Below, piece after piece: positions 43,203 through 51,936 of a stretch of 64,000 bases of DNA. A program made the translations under genes and the position numbers. Under the pieces are notes generated by a model. The model ran no database searches. It was not told the origin of the DNA and saw nothing but the letters and a program-made list of their open reading frames with translations. Position 1 is the stretch's first letter. Each line of letters opens with the position of its first letter. Source of the stretch: Blastococcus sp. TML/M2B (GTDB lineage: Bacteria; Actinomycetota; Actinomycetes; Mycobacteriales; Geodermatophilaceae); contig NZ_JAENZZ010000002.1 of the NCBI RefSeq assembly GCF_016612865.1, positions 310,001 to 374,000 of the forward strand, given 5' to 3'.

Positions 43203-43264
43203 GACGAGATCGGCGATCTCGCACGCTCTGGATGTCCGGAGGGTGCGAGATCGCCGATCTCGTC
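43203..43264. terminator. Bidirectional terminator with perfect 22-base arms
   Basis: Two 22-base arms are perfectly complementary with an 18-base loop (43225-43242). Each arm is also internally palindromic (GAGATC-GGC-GATCTC). It lies between the convergent duplicated-domain gene and the principal sigma factor gene. Confidence 0.85.
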
Positions 43265-43278
43265 AGCTGGCCTGCGGC

Positions 43279-44610
43279 TCAGTCGAGATAGTCGCGCAGG
43301 ACCTGGGAGCGGCTGGGGTGGCGCAGCTTGCTCATCGTCTTGGACTCGATCTGCCGGATCCGCTCCCGGGTGACCCCGTAGACGCGGCCGATCTCGTCCA
43401 GGGTGCGCGGCTGGCCGTCGGTGAGGCCGAAGCGCAGCCGGACCACGCCGGCCTCCCGCTCCGACAGCGTCTGCAGCACGGAGAGCAGCTGGTCCTGCAT
43501 CAGGCCGAAGCTCACCGCGTCGACGGCGACGACGGCCTCGGAGTCCTCGATGAAGTCACCGAGCTGGCTGTCGCCCTCGTCGCCGATGGTCTGGTCGAGG
43601 CTGATCGGCTCCCGGGCGTACTGCTGGATCTCCAGCACCTTCTCCGGGGTGAGGTCGAGCTCCTTGGCCAGCTCCTCCGGGGTGGGCTCGCGGCCGAGGG
43701 ACTGCGACATCTCCCGCTGGATGCGGCCGAGCTTGTTGATGACCTCGACCATGTGCACCGGGATGCGGATCGTGCGCGCCTGGTCGGCCATCGCGCGGGT
43801 GATCGCCTGGCGGATCCACCACGTCGCGTAGGTCGAGAACTTGAAGCCCTTGGTGTAGTCGAACTTCTCCACCGCCCGGATCAGGCCCATGTTGCCCTCC
43901 TGGATGAGGTCCAGGAACGCCATGCCGCGGCCGGTGTAGCGCTTGGCCAGCGACACCACGAGGCGCAGGTTGGCCTCCAGCAGGTGGTCCTTGGCGCGCT
44001 CGCCGTCCCGGGTCACCCAGGTGAGCTCGCGGCGGCGGGCCACCGGCAGCGTCTCACCGGCGGCAGCGGCGTCGGCGAGCTTGTGGCTGGCGTAGAGCCC
44101 GGCCTCGATCCGCTTGGCGAGGTCGACCTCCTCCTCGGCGGTGAGCAGCTTCACCCGGCCGATGAGCTTGAGGTAGGCCCGCACCGCGTCGGTGGAGGCC
44201 GTCATCTCGGCGTCCTTGCGGGCCTTGCGCAGGGCCGCGGACTCCTCCTCGTCGCCCCACTCGAACTCGCCACCGGTGGCGCCGGCCGCGGCGTCGCCCT
44301 CGGCCTCGGGGGCGTCGCTGTCGTCGTCCTCCTCCACCGCGCTGGTGGTGACGGTCACGGTCTCCGCCGGGACGGCGGTCTCGAGGACGTCGTCGTCGAG
44401 GACCTCGTCGGTCTCGGCCGGCGCGGCCTTCGACTTCGGTGCGGCCTTCGCCTTGGCGGGCGCCTTCGGCTTGGCGGCGGCCTTGGGCTTGGCGGCGGCC
44501 TTGGGCTTGGCGGCGGCCTTGGGCTTCGCCGCGGTCTTGGGCTTGGTGGGAGTGGTGATGGTTTCGTCCGTAGCGTTCGGGGCCGGCTGGGCGATGTCGG
44601 TCGCAGTCAT
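43279..44610 (-). CDS. sigA: Principal RNA polymerase sigma factor
   Basis: A 443-residue housekeeping sigma-70 (SigA/RpoD/HrdB). After a Lys/Ala-rich, then acidic N-terminal region (to about residue 110) come region 1.2 ([20 protein letters not shown]), region 2 ([40 protein letters not shown]), region 3, and region 4.2 ([40 protein letters not shown]). The start ATG 44608-44610 is preferred over an upstream in-frame start at 44700. The KPKAAA repeats are encoded by three perfect 18-base copies. A candidate -10 (TAAAAT, 44770-44775) implies a 5' leader of about 150 bases. Confidence 0.97.
   Translation of the reverse strand: MTATDIAQPAPNATDETITTPTKPKTAAKPKAAAKPKAAAKPKAAAKPKAPAKAKAAPKSKAAPAETDEVLDDDVLETAVPAETVTVTTSAVEEDDDSDAPEAEGDAAAGATGGEFEWGDEEESAALRKARKDAEMTASTDAVRAYLKLIGRVKLLTAEEEVDLAKRIEAGLYASHKLADAAAAGETLPVARRRELTWVTRDGERAKDHLLEANLRLVVSLAKRYTGRGMAFLDLIQEGNMGLIRAVEKFDYTKGFKFSTYATWWIRQAITRAMADQARTIRIPVHMVEVINKLGRIQREMSQSLGREPTPEELAKELDLTPEKVLEIQQYAREPISLDQTIGDEGDSQLGDFIEDSEAVVAVDAVSFGLMQDQLLSVLQTLSEREAGVVRLRFGLTDGQPRTLDEIGRVYGVTRERIRQIESKTMSKLRHPSRSQVLRDYLD
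44473..44526. repeat. Three tandem 18-bp repeats within sigA
   Basis: GGCGGCGGCCTTGGGCTT occurs three times in perfect tandem (44473-44490, 44491-44508, 44509-44526). On the coding strand it encodes KPKAAA units in the N-terminal basic region of the principal sigma factor. Copy number could vary between strains. Confidence 0.9.
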
Positions 44611-44769
44611 CGTCGCCTCTCGTGACGGGATCGGACGGCGTCGCGGGGACGTGGCGGTCCTGGCGGAGAGGCCGGCGCGTGCGCGACGAGGAGCCGGCAC
44701 GTGCTGAGGGTGGGGAGCGGATGTCCTGCGGTTCCGGCCGTTTCGGCGCGTTCCCGGGGACGACGAGCC

Positions 44770-44775
44770 ATTTTA
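44770..44775 (-). promoter_or_regulatory. Candidate -10 element for sigA
   Basis: TAAAAT on the minus strand in the 333-base intergenic region between sigA and the FUSC gene (44611-44943), preceded by GGGC. No clear TTGACA-like -35 was found. The rest of this gap shows no gene. Confidence 0.45.
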
Positions 44776-44943
44776 GCCCGTCCTCGGGACCGGTGCCGCC
44801 GCCCACCGTTCCGGGCCGCCCCCACGGGGTGGAATCGCCCCACCGGCGGCGGGACGCACGCCGCACCCGGGCACCCCGCACGTTCGGCCCGCCCCCGCCG
44901 CGGGCAGGCTCGGGGTGCAGCCGCTGACGGGAGGAGGTCCCCG

Positions 44944-46038
44944 GTGCCCGCCACCGACACCGACGCACGACGGGGGCCCCGAGCCCTCCACGGCCGGGCC
45001 CGGCGGACCTGGGCCCGGCACCCGCGGGTGGGGATGGCGCTCAAGGCGGCGCTGGCCGCCTCGCTGGCCTGGGCGCTGGTGCGGCTGGTCCCCGGCCCGG
45101 CCGCCGACTACCCGTACTACGCGCCCCTGGGCGCGGTCATCGCCAGCTCGACGACGCTGACCGGCTCGGTCCGGGAGTCGGCGCAGACGGTCACCGCCAT
45201 CTCGCTGGGCGCCGCGGTCGCGCTCGTCGTCGACGCCGTGACCGGCCCCGACCTCCTGGCGATCGCGCTCGTCGTCGCGGTCGGGGTGCTGCTGGCCGGC
45301 TGGCCGCTGCTGGGCAGCTCGCGCAGCTGGGTGCCGACATCCGGGCTGTTCGTGCTCATCATCGGCAACGCCAACCCGACGGCCTACGTGCTCGGCTACG
45401 CCGGGCTGACCCTGTTCGGTGCGCTCGTGGGGCTCGCCGTCACCGCCGCCTTCCCGCCGCTCCCGCTGGCGCCGGCGCAGGCCCAGCTCCAGCTGCTGCG
45501 CGACGCGCTGGCCGACCAGCTGGACGACCTCGCCGACGGGCTGCGCCAGCAGACCCCGCCCACCGCGGAGGGCTGGCAGGAGCGGACCCGCACGATCGAC
45601 CCTGTGCTGGCCGAGATGCGGGCCGCCGTCGAGCAGGCGCTGGAGGCGCAGCGCGGCAACCGCAAGGCCCGCCGCTACGCCGAGGACGCGCGGCAGCAGG
45701 TGCTGCAGGCCCGCGCCCTGGAGCGGCTGACGCTGCTGGTCGAGGAGCTCACCGACGCGCTGACCGCCACCGAGCGGGCCGAGCTCGAGCGGGTGGCACT
45801 GGGCCCGGCGCTGCGGCCGGCCGCGGCCCGGACCCTCGGCGCCCTGGGCGACGCGCTCCGGACGGTGCGGGACCGGACGGCGGACCCGGAGGCGCTCCGC
45901 GTGGCGGACGACGCGGTCCAGGCCCTCGCCGACGAGGTCCGGCGCACCCGCAGCGCAACGCGCGAGGACCTGTTCGTGGCCGGCAGCGTCATCGACGCCG
46001 TCCGCCGCGGGCTGGTCGCGCTCGGCGCGCCGTCGTGA
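44944..46038 (+). CDS. FUSC/aromatic acid exporter family membrane protein
   Basis: A 364-residue protein. The N-terminal half has about five or six membrane helices (VGMALKAALAASLAWALVRL, then YYAPLGAVIASSTTLTGSVR, typical of FUSC-like proteins). The C-terminal half is a long cytoplasmic helical domain rich in Glu/Arg/Ala. The start is GTG 44944 with GGAGGAGG at 44930-44937. Family members export aromatic acids or unknown small molecules. It is convergent with the tryptophan dioxygenase gene, 18 bases away. Confidence 0.85.
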   Translation: MPATDTDARRGPRALHGRARRTWARHPRVGMALKAALAASLAWALVRLVPGPAADYPYYAPLGAVIASSTTLTGSVRESAQTVTAISLGAAVALVVDAVTGPDLLAIALVVAVGVLLAGWPLLGSSRSWVPTSGLFVLIIGNANPTAYVLGYAGLTLFGALVGLAVTAAFPPLPLAPAQAQLQLLRDALADQLDDLADGLRQQTPPTAEGWQERTRTIDPVLAEMRAAVEQALEAQRGNRKARRYAEDARQQVLQARALERLTLLVEELTDALTATERAELERVALGPALRPAAARTLGALGDALRTVRDRTADPEALRVADDAVQALADEVRRTRSATREDLFVAGSVIDAVRRGLVALGAPS

Positions 46039-46056
46039 GCCGCGTGGGGCGGCGGC

Positions 46057-46926
46057 TCAGCTGCCGATCTCGGTGCGGACGGCGTACAGCTCGGGGAAGA
46101 AGGTGAGGTCCAGGGCCCGCTTGAGGAACCCGACGCCCGAGGAGCCCCCGGTGCCGGTCTTGGCGCCGATCGTGCGCTGCACGGTCAGCAGGTGGCGGAA
46201 CCGCCACATCTGGAAGTTGTCCTCGATGTCGACGAGGCTCTCGCAGGCCTCGTAGACCCCCCACGGCGTCTCGGTCGACTCGTAGATCCGCCGGAACACC
46301 GGCACGAGCCCCTCCGCGAACCGCCACGGCTCCCGGACGTCGCGGTCCAGCACGGCCCGCGGGACGTCGAACCCGGCCCGGGCCAGCAGCCGCAGGAACT
46401 CGTCGTAGAGCGTCGGCGCGTCCAGCAGCTCGGCGAGCAGCTGCCGGGCGGCCGGCTCGGCCTCGAACACCTGCAGCATCGCGGCGTTCTTGTTGCCCAG
46501 GACGAACTCCACCGCGCGGTACTGGTGGGACTGGAACCCCGAGGCGTTGCCGAGGGCGCCGCGGAACTGCGCGTACTCCCGCGGGGTGAGGGTGGCCAGC
46601 ACCGACCACTGCTCGGTGAGCGTGCGCTGGATGTTCTTGACCCGGGCCAGGCACTTCAGCGCCGGGTCCAGCTCGTCGGCGGCGAGGTAGCGGCGGGCGG
46701 CCACCAGCTCGTGCAGCACCAGCTTCAGCCACAGCTCGCTGGTCTGGTGCTGGACGATGAACAGCAGCTCGTCGTGGTGCTCGGGGCTGCTGCGCGGGTG
46801 CTGGGCGGCCAGCAGCTGGTCCAGGCCGAGGTAGCCGCCGTAGCCGGCGTCGGCGGTCAGGTCGGTCCGGATGGACTGCTCGAGCGTGCGCTCCGCGCGT
46901 GCGGCGTCGTCGGGATCGGTGGCCAT
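46057..46926 (-). CDS. kynA: Tryptophan 2,3-dioxygenase
   Basis: A 289-residue heme enzyme converting L-tryptophan to N-formylkynurenine, the first step of the kynurenine pathway. Diagnostic stretches are [36 protein letters not shown], the substrate-contact region [20 protein letters not shown], and the heme-His side [20 protein letters not shown] followed by [12 protein letters not shown]. The start is ATG at 46926. No other kyn gene is seen in the window. Confidence 0.96.
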   Translation of the reverse strand: MATDPDDAARAERTLEQSIRTDLTADAGYGGYLGLDQLLAAQHPRSSPEHHDELLFIVQHQTSELWLKLVLHELVAARRYLAADELDPALKCLARVKNIQRTLTEQWSVLATLTPREYAQFRGALGNASGFQSHQYRAVEFVLGNKNAAMLQVFEAEPAARQLLAELLDAPTLYDEFLRLLARAGFDVPRAVLDRDVREPWRFAEGLVPVFRRIYESTETPWGVYEACESLVDIEDNFQMWRFRHLLTVQRTIGAKTGTGGSSGVGFLKRALDLTFFPELYAVRTEIGS

Positions 46927-46981
46927 GGGCGCACGCTAGCCCTCGCGGGGGAGGTCGCAGCTCCCTCTGGAAGAGTGAGGA

Positions 46982-47001
46982 CGTCCGGGCATGCCCGGAC
47001 G
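46982..47001. repeat. Perfect 20-bp palindrome between kynA and mqo
   Basis: CGTCCGGGCATGCCCGGACG is a perfect palindrome in the divergent kynA/mqo intergenic region, 56 bases upstream of kynA. It may be an operator for kynA or a transcript hairpin ahead of mqo. Confidence 0.5.
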
Positions 47002-47163
47002 AGATGCGGGGAAACCACGCGTGCAGCGGCCCGGGAGATGACGGAGCTCACGGTGGGCGAGATTCCTCACACCCCGCGGATCGCACGTCGGCAGCGGTTT
47101 CGGCCGACCATCTAGGGTGCGGCGCCCGCGGGTGCCCTCCCCCGGTTGGCCAGAGAGGCAGAA

Positions 47164-48669
47164 GTGACTTCGGATCGCGGCGCAGTACCTGACAGCTCCA
47201 ACCCCGACGTGGTGCTCGTGGGCGGCGGGATCATGAGCGCCACCCTCGCCTCGCTGTTCGGCATCGTCGCCCCCGACTGGTCGGTCACCGTCTTCGAGGC
47301 CGGTCCCGCCCTGGCCGGGGAGAGCTCCGACGCCTGGAACAACGCCGGCACCGGGCACTCCGCGCTCTGCGAGCTCAACTACACCCCGGCCGGTCCCGAC
47401 GGCCGGGTCGACGCCACCAAGGCCGTCTCGATCAATGAGCAGTTCCAGGTCTCGCGGCAGTTCTGGTCGCACCTGGTGCGCGGCGGGATGACCGGGTCCC
47501 CCCGCGACTTCATCTCCCCCGTGCCGCACGTCAGCTTCGTCACCGGCGACGAGGGCCGCCGCTACATGCGCGCCCGCTACGACGCGCTCAAGGCGCAGCC
47601 GCTGTTCGCCGAGCTCGAGCACGCCGAGGACCCCGCCGTCCTCGAGCAGTGGATCCCCCTGGTCATGGCCGGCCGCGACCCGCAGCAGGCCGTCGCCGCC
47701 ACCCGTTCGATCGCCGGCACCGACGTCAACTTCGGGGCGCTGACCAAGCTGCTGCTGGCCGACGCCGAGACCCGCGGCGTCGCGGCGCACACCCACCAGC
47801 GCGTCCGCGACATCGAGCGGGAGACCGACGGCCGCTGGAAGGTGACCGTCGAGGACACCCGCTCCGGCGAGCCGCGCACGGTGCGCGCCAAGTTCGTCTT
47901 CGTCGGCGCCGGCGGCGGGGCCCTGCCGCTGCTGCAGCGCACCGGCATCCCGGAGATCGCCGGCTTCGGCGGCTTCCCGGTCAGCGGCATGTTCCTGCGC
48001 AGCACCGCAGGGCCGAGCTGGTCAGCAAGCACCAGGCCAAGGTCTACGGCCAGGCGGCCGTCGGCGCGCCGCCGATGTCGGTGCCGCACCTGGACCTGCG
48101 GCTCATCGACGGCGAGCACTCGCTGCTGTTCGGGCCCTACGCCGGCTTCTCCCCCAAGTTCCTCAAGGCCGGCTCGATCTTCGACCTGCCGCTGAGCGTG
48201 CGGCCGAACAACCTGGGCTCGATGCTCGGCGTCGCCCGCACGGAGCTGGCGCTCACCAAGTACCTGATCAAGGAGCTGCTCCAGTCGCGGGCGGCCCGGC
48301 ACCGGACGCTGCAGGGCTTCGTCCCGGAGGCCGAGGAGCACGACTGGGACATGATCACCGCCGGTCAGCGGGTCCAGGTGATCAAGCGCGACCCGTCCAC
48401 CGGCAAGGGCATGCTCCAGTTCGGCACCGAGCTCATCGTGGGCGCGGAGGGCAGCATCGCCGGCCTGCTCGGGGCCTCCCCCGGCGCCTCGACGGCGGTG
48501 GCGGCGATGCATGACGCTGCTGGAGCGCTGCTTCCCCGACCGCATGACGTCGTGGCGGCCGCTGATCCAGGAGGCGATCCCCTCGTACGGCCACAAGCTG
48601 TCCGAGGAGCCCGAGCTGCTGGCCCAGGTGCGCAAGGACACGATGGAGACCCTCGAGCTCGACGGCTGA
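47164..48669 (+). pseudogene. mqo: Malate:quinone oxidoreductase, two compensating frameshifts
   Basis: The peripheral-membrane FAD enzyme oxidising malate to oxaloacetate with quinone. The N-terminus from GTG 47164 reads PDVVLVGGGIMSATLASLFG (FAD motif), WNNAGTGHSALCELNYTP and [20 protein letters not shown]. Near 48003-48010 one base appears missing. The next stretch, [20 protein letters not shown]... [20 protein letters not shown], is in a second frame. At about 48505-48511 an extra base returns to the first frame ([20 protein letters not shown]) to the stop at 48667-48669. Such paired indels in a central enzyme favour sequencing error. The start is GTG 47164 with GAGAGG upstream, rather than TTG 47146. 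Confidence 0.88.
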
Positions 48670-48870
48670 CCCCCCTCCTCGGGGGCGGGGCTACCGGCAG
48701 CGGGTCGCGACGGGGTAGGGTTCTCCCCGGTCGCTGTTGTACCTCTGCTCGTTCTCGAACGTCCGCAGTCGTCTCTGCCTGACGTTCCTCTCGGTCCTGC
48801 CGGTCGGTGCGGCGGCCCCGGATCAGCGAAGTGCCGGTCCGGTCACCCCCCAGCACGGAAGAAGAACAAC

Positions 48871-49074
48871 ATGGCTCAGGGCACTGTGAAGTGGTTCAAC
48901 GCGGAGAAGGGCTTCGGGTTCATCGCCCAGGACGGCGGCGGCGCCGACGTCTTCTGCCACTACTCCGCCATCGTCAGCGACGGCTACCGCTCGCTCGACG
49001 AGGGCCAGCAGGTCGAGTTCGACGTCACGCAGGGCCAGAAGGGCCCGCAGGCGGAGAACGTCCGTCCCCTCTGA
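48871..49074 (+). CDS. cspA: Cold-shock protein (CspA family)
   Basis: A 67-residue single-domain RNA chaperone. The RNP1 motif is [20 protein letters not shown], and RNP2 is [10 protein letters not shown]. The start is ATG 48871 with GGAAGAAG upstream. About 200 bases without a gene lie between the mqo stop and the start (48670-48870), pyrimidine-rich near 48730-48800, consistent with the long structured 5' leader of cold-shock transcripts. A strong hairpin terminator follows. Confidence 0.95.
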   Translation: MAQGTVKWFNAEKGFGFIAQDGGGADVFCHYSAIVSDGYRSLDEGQQVEFDVTQGQKGPQAENVRPL

Positions 49075-49093
49075 TCTGAACTGATCCCCGGAC

Positions 49094-49125
49094 GGGGGTC
49101 ACGGCGCTCCGGCGCCGTGGCCCCC
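49094..49125 (+). terminator. Hairpin terminator after cspA
   Basis: A 14-base stem, GGGGGTCACGGCGC with GCGCCGTGGCCCCC (one T-G pair), around a TCCG loop, 20 bases after the cspA stop. Confidence 0.85.
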
Positions 49126-49219
49126 GTTCGGCGTTTCCGGGGGCAGAGGACGGAGCCCCCGTTCGGCGTTTCCGGGGGCAGGGGACGGAGCCCTTGTTCG
49201 GCGTTCCCAGGGGCAGCGG
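49121..49219. repeat. Tandem 35-bp repeat, about 2.8 copies
   Basis: Copies at 49121-49155 and 49156-49190 differ by one base. A partial, diverged third copy spans 49191-49219. Each begins CCCCCGTTCGGCGTTTCC and can form a small CCCCCG/CGGGGG hairpin. The array fills the space between cspA and the convergent flavodoxin-like gene, and may act in termination. Confidence 0.85.
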
Positions 49220-49663
49220 TCAGTCCAGCGAGACGGCCACGGTGGCGGCGAGTTCGCGGACGGCGTCGAGGTCGGCGGGCGACGCCGCACCGGTCAGGCC
49301 CAGCGGCGCGGCCACCTGCTTCCAGCGCAGCGCCCCGGTGATGCGGGCGATGCTGGTGAGCGCCCCGGCGGTGTCGTCGTTGCCGTGCACGTAGACGCCG
49401 TAGGGCAGGCCGGGGGTGGCGTCCAGGCACGGGTAGTAGACGGTGTCGAAGAAGTGCTTGAGCGCCCCCGACATGTAGCCGATGTTGGCCGGCGTGCCGA
49501 GGAGGACCCCGTCTGCGGCCAGCACGTCGGCCGCTCCGGCCGAGAGGGCGGGGCGGAGCACCAGTTCCGTGCCCTCGGCGAGGGCCACGCCCTCCTTCAC
49601 CGCCTCGAGGACCGCCTGCAGTGCGGGCGAGGGGGTGTGGTGGACGACGAGCAGACGGGCCAT
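49220..49663 (-). CDS. Flavodoxin-family / NAD(P)H-dependent oxidoreductase
   Basis: A 147-residue flavodoxin-fold protein. It opens MARLLVVHHTPSPALQAVLE, with the FMN-phosphate loop at HHTPSPAL. ADGVLLGTPANIGYMSGALK and HFFDTVYYPCLDATPGLPYG follow, as in small WrbA/NADPH-FMN-reductase relatives. The start ATG is 49661-49663. The mug-type gene ends 8 bases upstream. Confidence 0.88.
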   Translation of the reverse strand: MARLLVVHHTPSPALQAVLEAVKEGVALAEGTELVLRPALSAGAADVLAADGVLLGTPANIGYMSGALKHFFDTVYYPCLDATPGLPYGVYVHGNDDTAGALTSIARITGALRWKQVAAPLGLTGAASPADLDAVRELAATVAVSLD

Positions 49664-49670
49664 GCCCGGA

Positions 49671-50225
49671 TCATCCCGCGTCCGGGTCGCCGTCCCGCGC
49701 CCGGCCGGCCGCCGTCCGCAGCTCGCCGTAGAGCCGCGCGAGGTCGGGCAGCTGGACGTGCGCGTTGAGCCCGCTGGGGTTGGGGGCCACCCAGGTCCGG
49801 ACGCCGCCGATCCGCTCGGGCTGCTCGCCCAGCACCCCGCCGCGCCGCTCGAAGCCCAGCCGGTAGGCGCTGATCCCGAGGACGGCGAGCAGCCGCGGCC
49901 GGTACCGCGCCACCAGCTCCTCCAGCGCCGCGGCTCCGGCGCGCAGCTCGTCGCGGCCCAGCTCGGCGGCCGTGCGGGTGGGCCGGTCGACCAGGTTGGT
50001 CACCCCGAGGCCCCAGCGCGGCAGCTCGGCGTCCTCCTCGGGGCGCAGCTGCCGCGGCGTGAGGCCGGCCCGGTGCAGGGCCGGCCAGAACCGGTTGCCC
50101 GGCCGGGCGAAGTGGTGCCGCCGCTCGGCCGACATCAGCGAGGGGTTGATCCCGCAGAACAGCACGTCCAGGCCGGGTGCGAGCACGTCGGGCACCGGCT
50201 TGCCGCCCGCCTGCGGACCGTCCAC
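49671..50225 (-). CDS. mug: Mug-type mismatch-specific uracil/thymine-DNA glycosylase
   Basis: A 184-residue DNA glycosylase removing uracil (or thymine) from G mismatches in base-excision repair. The catalytic motif is VLFCGINPSLMSAERRHHFA and the substrate-intercalation motif is VAPNPSGLNAHVQLPDL. RPGNRFWPALHRAGLTPRQL is also family-typical. The start is GTG 50223-50225. It follows the anti-sigma gene by 11 bases on the same strand. Confidence 0.92.
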   Translation of the reverse strand: MDGPQAGGKPVPDVLAPGLDVLFCGINPSLMSAERRHHFARPGNRFWPALHRAGLTPRQLRPEEDAELPRWGLGVTNLVDRPTRTAAELGRDELRAGAAALEELVARYRPRLLAVLGISAYRLGFERRGGVLGEQPERIGGVRTWVAPNPSGLNAHVQLPDLARLYGELRTAAGRARDGDPDAG

Positions 50226-50236
50226 GGGACCGCGGG

Positions 50237-51064
50237 TCAGCCGGGCAGCGAGCCGCGGGCGACGACGTCGGTGGGCGCCTCGGGCGCGCGGCGCCCCGGC
50301 TCGATGCTGATGCCGTAGCCGGGGAAGCCGTCGGCGTCCTCGACCGCCAGGGTGCGCAGCTGCCGGCCGGAGCCGGTGACGTCGAACGCGCCCAGCGCCT
50401 TCGGGGTGCCCTGGTCCAGGCCCCACAGGACGTAGGTCTCGGTCTCCCGGTCGTTGGCCGGCAGCGCCCGGTTGACCACCTGGACGCCGTCGTCGCGGGC
50501 CAGCAGGGTGGCCACCGTGCGGCCGTCGGGGTCGGCCACCGGGACGACGGTCGCCGGGCCCGGGCGGAGCAGCTCGTCCACCACCGACGCCTCGGCGGCC
50601 GCGGTGCGCCGGGCCTCGTCGCGATCGCCGACGAGCACGGCCGCCCAGCCGCCGAGGCCCACGACCGCGGCGACGGCGGCGGCGAGCAGCACCGCCGTCC
50701 GGCGGCGGCGCGGCACGGGCAGCGCCACGGGGGCGGCGGGTGCGGCGGAGGGCAGGTCGGGAGCGGGCACGTCGGGAGCCGGCACGTCCGTAGCCGGCGC
50801 GGCCGGTGCGTCCTGCGGCGTGCGCGCCACCTCGACGCGCAGCCGCTCGGCGAGGGCGGGAGGGGGCTCGGCCGCGGGGACGGCGGCGGCGAGGTCGCCC
50901 ATGACGTCGGTGGTCTCGGCGACGACCTGGCGGCAGCGCGCACACCCGGCCAGGTGCGCGCCGAAGGTCTCCGCGTCCCCCGGCTCGAGCGCGTGCAGCG
51001 CCCAGCCGACCGCGAGCTCCTCGGAGTGCTCGCCGTGCCCGGGGCCGGTCGCGGCGGCGCTCAC
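50237..51064 (-). CDS. Anti-sigma-K-type factor (RskA-like)
   Basis: A 275-residue membrane anti-sigma factor. The N-terminal zinc-associated domain shows FGAHLAGCARCRQVVAETTD with the His-x3-Cys-x2-Cys pattern. A Pro/Ala-rich linker precedes a membrane helix (TAVLLAAAVAAVVGLGGWAAVLV region, about residues 125-147). The outer domain is RskA-like (ETETYVLWGLDQGTPKALGA). The GTG start (51062-51064) overlaps the stop of the sigma gene, so the pair is translationally coupled. Confidence 0.9.
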   Translation of the reverse strand: MSAAATGPGHGEHSEELAVGWALHALEPGDAETFGAHLAGCARCRQVVAETTDVMGDLAAAVPAAEPPPALAERLRVEVARTPQDAPAAPATDVPAPDVPAPDLPSAAPAAPVALPVPRRRRTAVLLAAAVAAVVGLGGWAAVLVGDRDEARRTAAAEASVVDELLRPGPATVVPVADPDGRTVATLLARDDGVQVVNRALPANDRETETYVLWGLDQGTPKALGAFDVTGSGRQLRTLAVEDADGFPGYGISIEPGRRAPEAPTDVVARGSLPG

Positions 51065-51780
51065 CGGGCGCTCCCGTCCGTCGGCGTGGCGGCCGCGCGG
51101 CCCTCGGTCGCCGGGCCGGCGCTGCGGCCGAGGTCGGTGCGCAGCTTGCGCATCCCGGCCAGCATGCGGGTCTTCACGGTGCCCAGCGGGACGCCGGTCA
51201 GGGCCGCGACCTCCCGCTGGGTGTAGCCGCCGTAGTAGGCCAGCCCCAGCGCCTCGCGCTGCGCGGCGGGCAGCTCGCCCAGCGCCGCGCGAACCTGCTG
51301 GGAGACCACCCGGTCGACGGCCTGCTCCTCGGCGTCGCGGGTGGCCGTCGGCGCGTCCAGTGCCATGTCGTCCTCCGCCCGGCGGCCGCGCCGCCGGTGC
51401 CCCTCCTCGCGGCGCACCGCGTCGACCGCCTTGTGGTGGACCATCGCCAGCAGCCAGGACGAGACGGCGGCCCGCTGCTCGTCGAAGGCGCCGGGGCTCC
51501 GCCACACCGACAGGAACACCTCCTGGACGACGTCCTCGGCGAGCCCGTCGTCGACCAGGATCCGGCGGGCCAGCGCGAACGCCTGCCGGCCGAACATCGC
51601 GTACAGCTCGTCGACGGCGTTCCGGTCGCCGGCCCGGATCCGGGCGAGCAGGGCGACGGCGGCGGCGTTCTCCGGCCTGCATGCCGGTTCGTCCACGCCC
51701 GCAACGGTAACCGGCCGCGGGGCGCGCACGGCGGCAGCACCGCGGTCGGCGGCCGGCCGCGTTCCGGTCAGCGGTCGCAC
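51061..51780 (-). CDS. ECF RNA polymerase sigma factor (SigK-like)
   Basis: A 239-residue extracytoplasmic-function sigma factor. Region 2 is ELYAMFGRQAFALARRILVD, DGLAEDVVQEVFLSVWRSPG. Region 4 is LGELPAAQREALGLAYYGGY, TQREVAALTGVPLGTVKTRM. GTG 51778-51780 is preferred because GGAGGAGGAG stands just upstream; GTG 51696 is an alternative without a ribosome binding site. It is co-encoded with the RskA-like anti-sigma. It is divergent from the antiporter gene. Confidence 0.9.
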   Translation of the reverse strand: MRPLTGTRPAADRGAAAVRAPRPVTVAGVDEPACRPENAAAVALLARIRAGDRNAVDELYAMFGRQAFALARRILVDDGLAEDVVQEVFLSVWRSPGAFDEQRAAVSSWLLAMVHHKAVDAVRREEGHRRRGRRAEDDMALDAPTATRDAEEQAVDRVVSQQVRAALGELPAAQREALGLAYYGGYTQREVAALTGVPLGTVKTRMLAGMRKLRTDLGRSAGPATEGRAAATPTDGSAR

Positions 51781-51936
51781 GCGCTCCTCCTCCGGTCGGT
51801 GGCACGTCGTCGGGCAGCGTTCGTGCCCTGCGCCGGATCGGTTCACCCCCGGCCGTCTCTTCCCGCGCGGCGGCGCCGACGCACCGCGCAGGAGCCGGAC
51901 CGGGCCCGGGGACCGGACGTCCGGAAGACTGGGCGG

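Noticed and set aside
44610-44700. Longer N-terminus for the principal sigma factor
   Set aside because: The extra 30 residues are Arg/Pro-rich without similarity to sigma factors, and the ATG at 44608-44610 gives the expected start.
49121-49219. CRISPR array
   Set aside because: The repeats are directly abutting without spacers and only about three copies exist; no cas genes are near.
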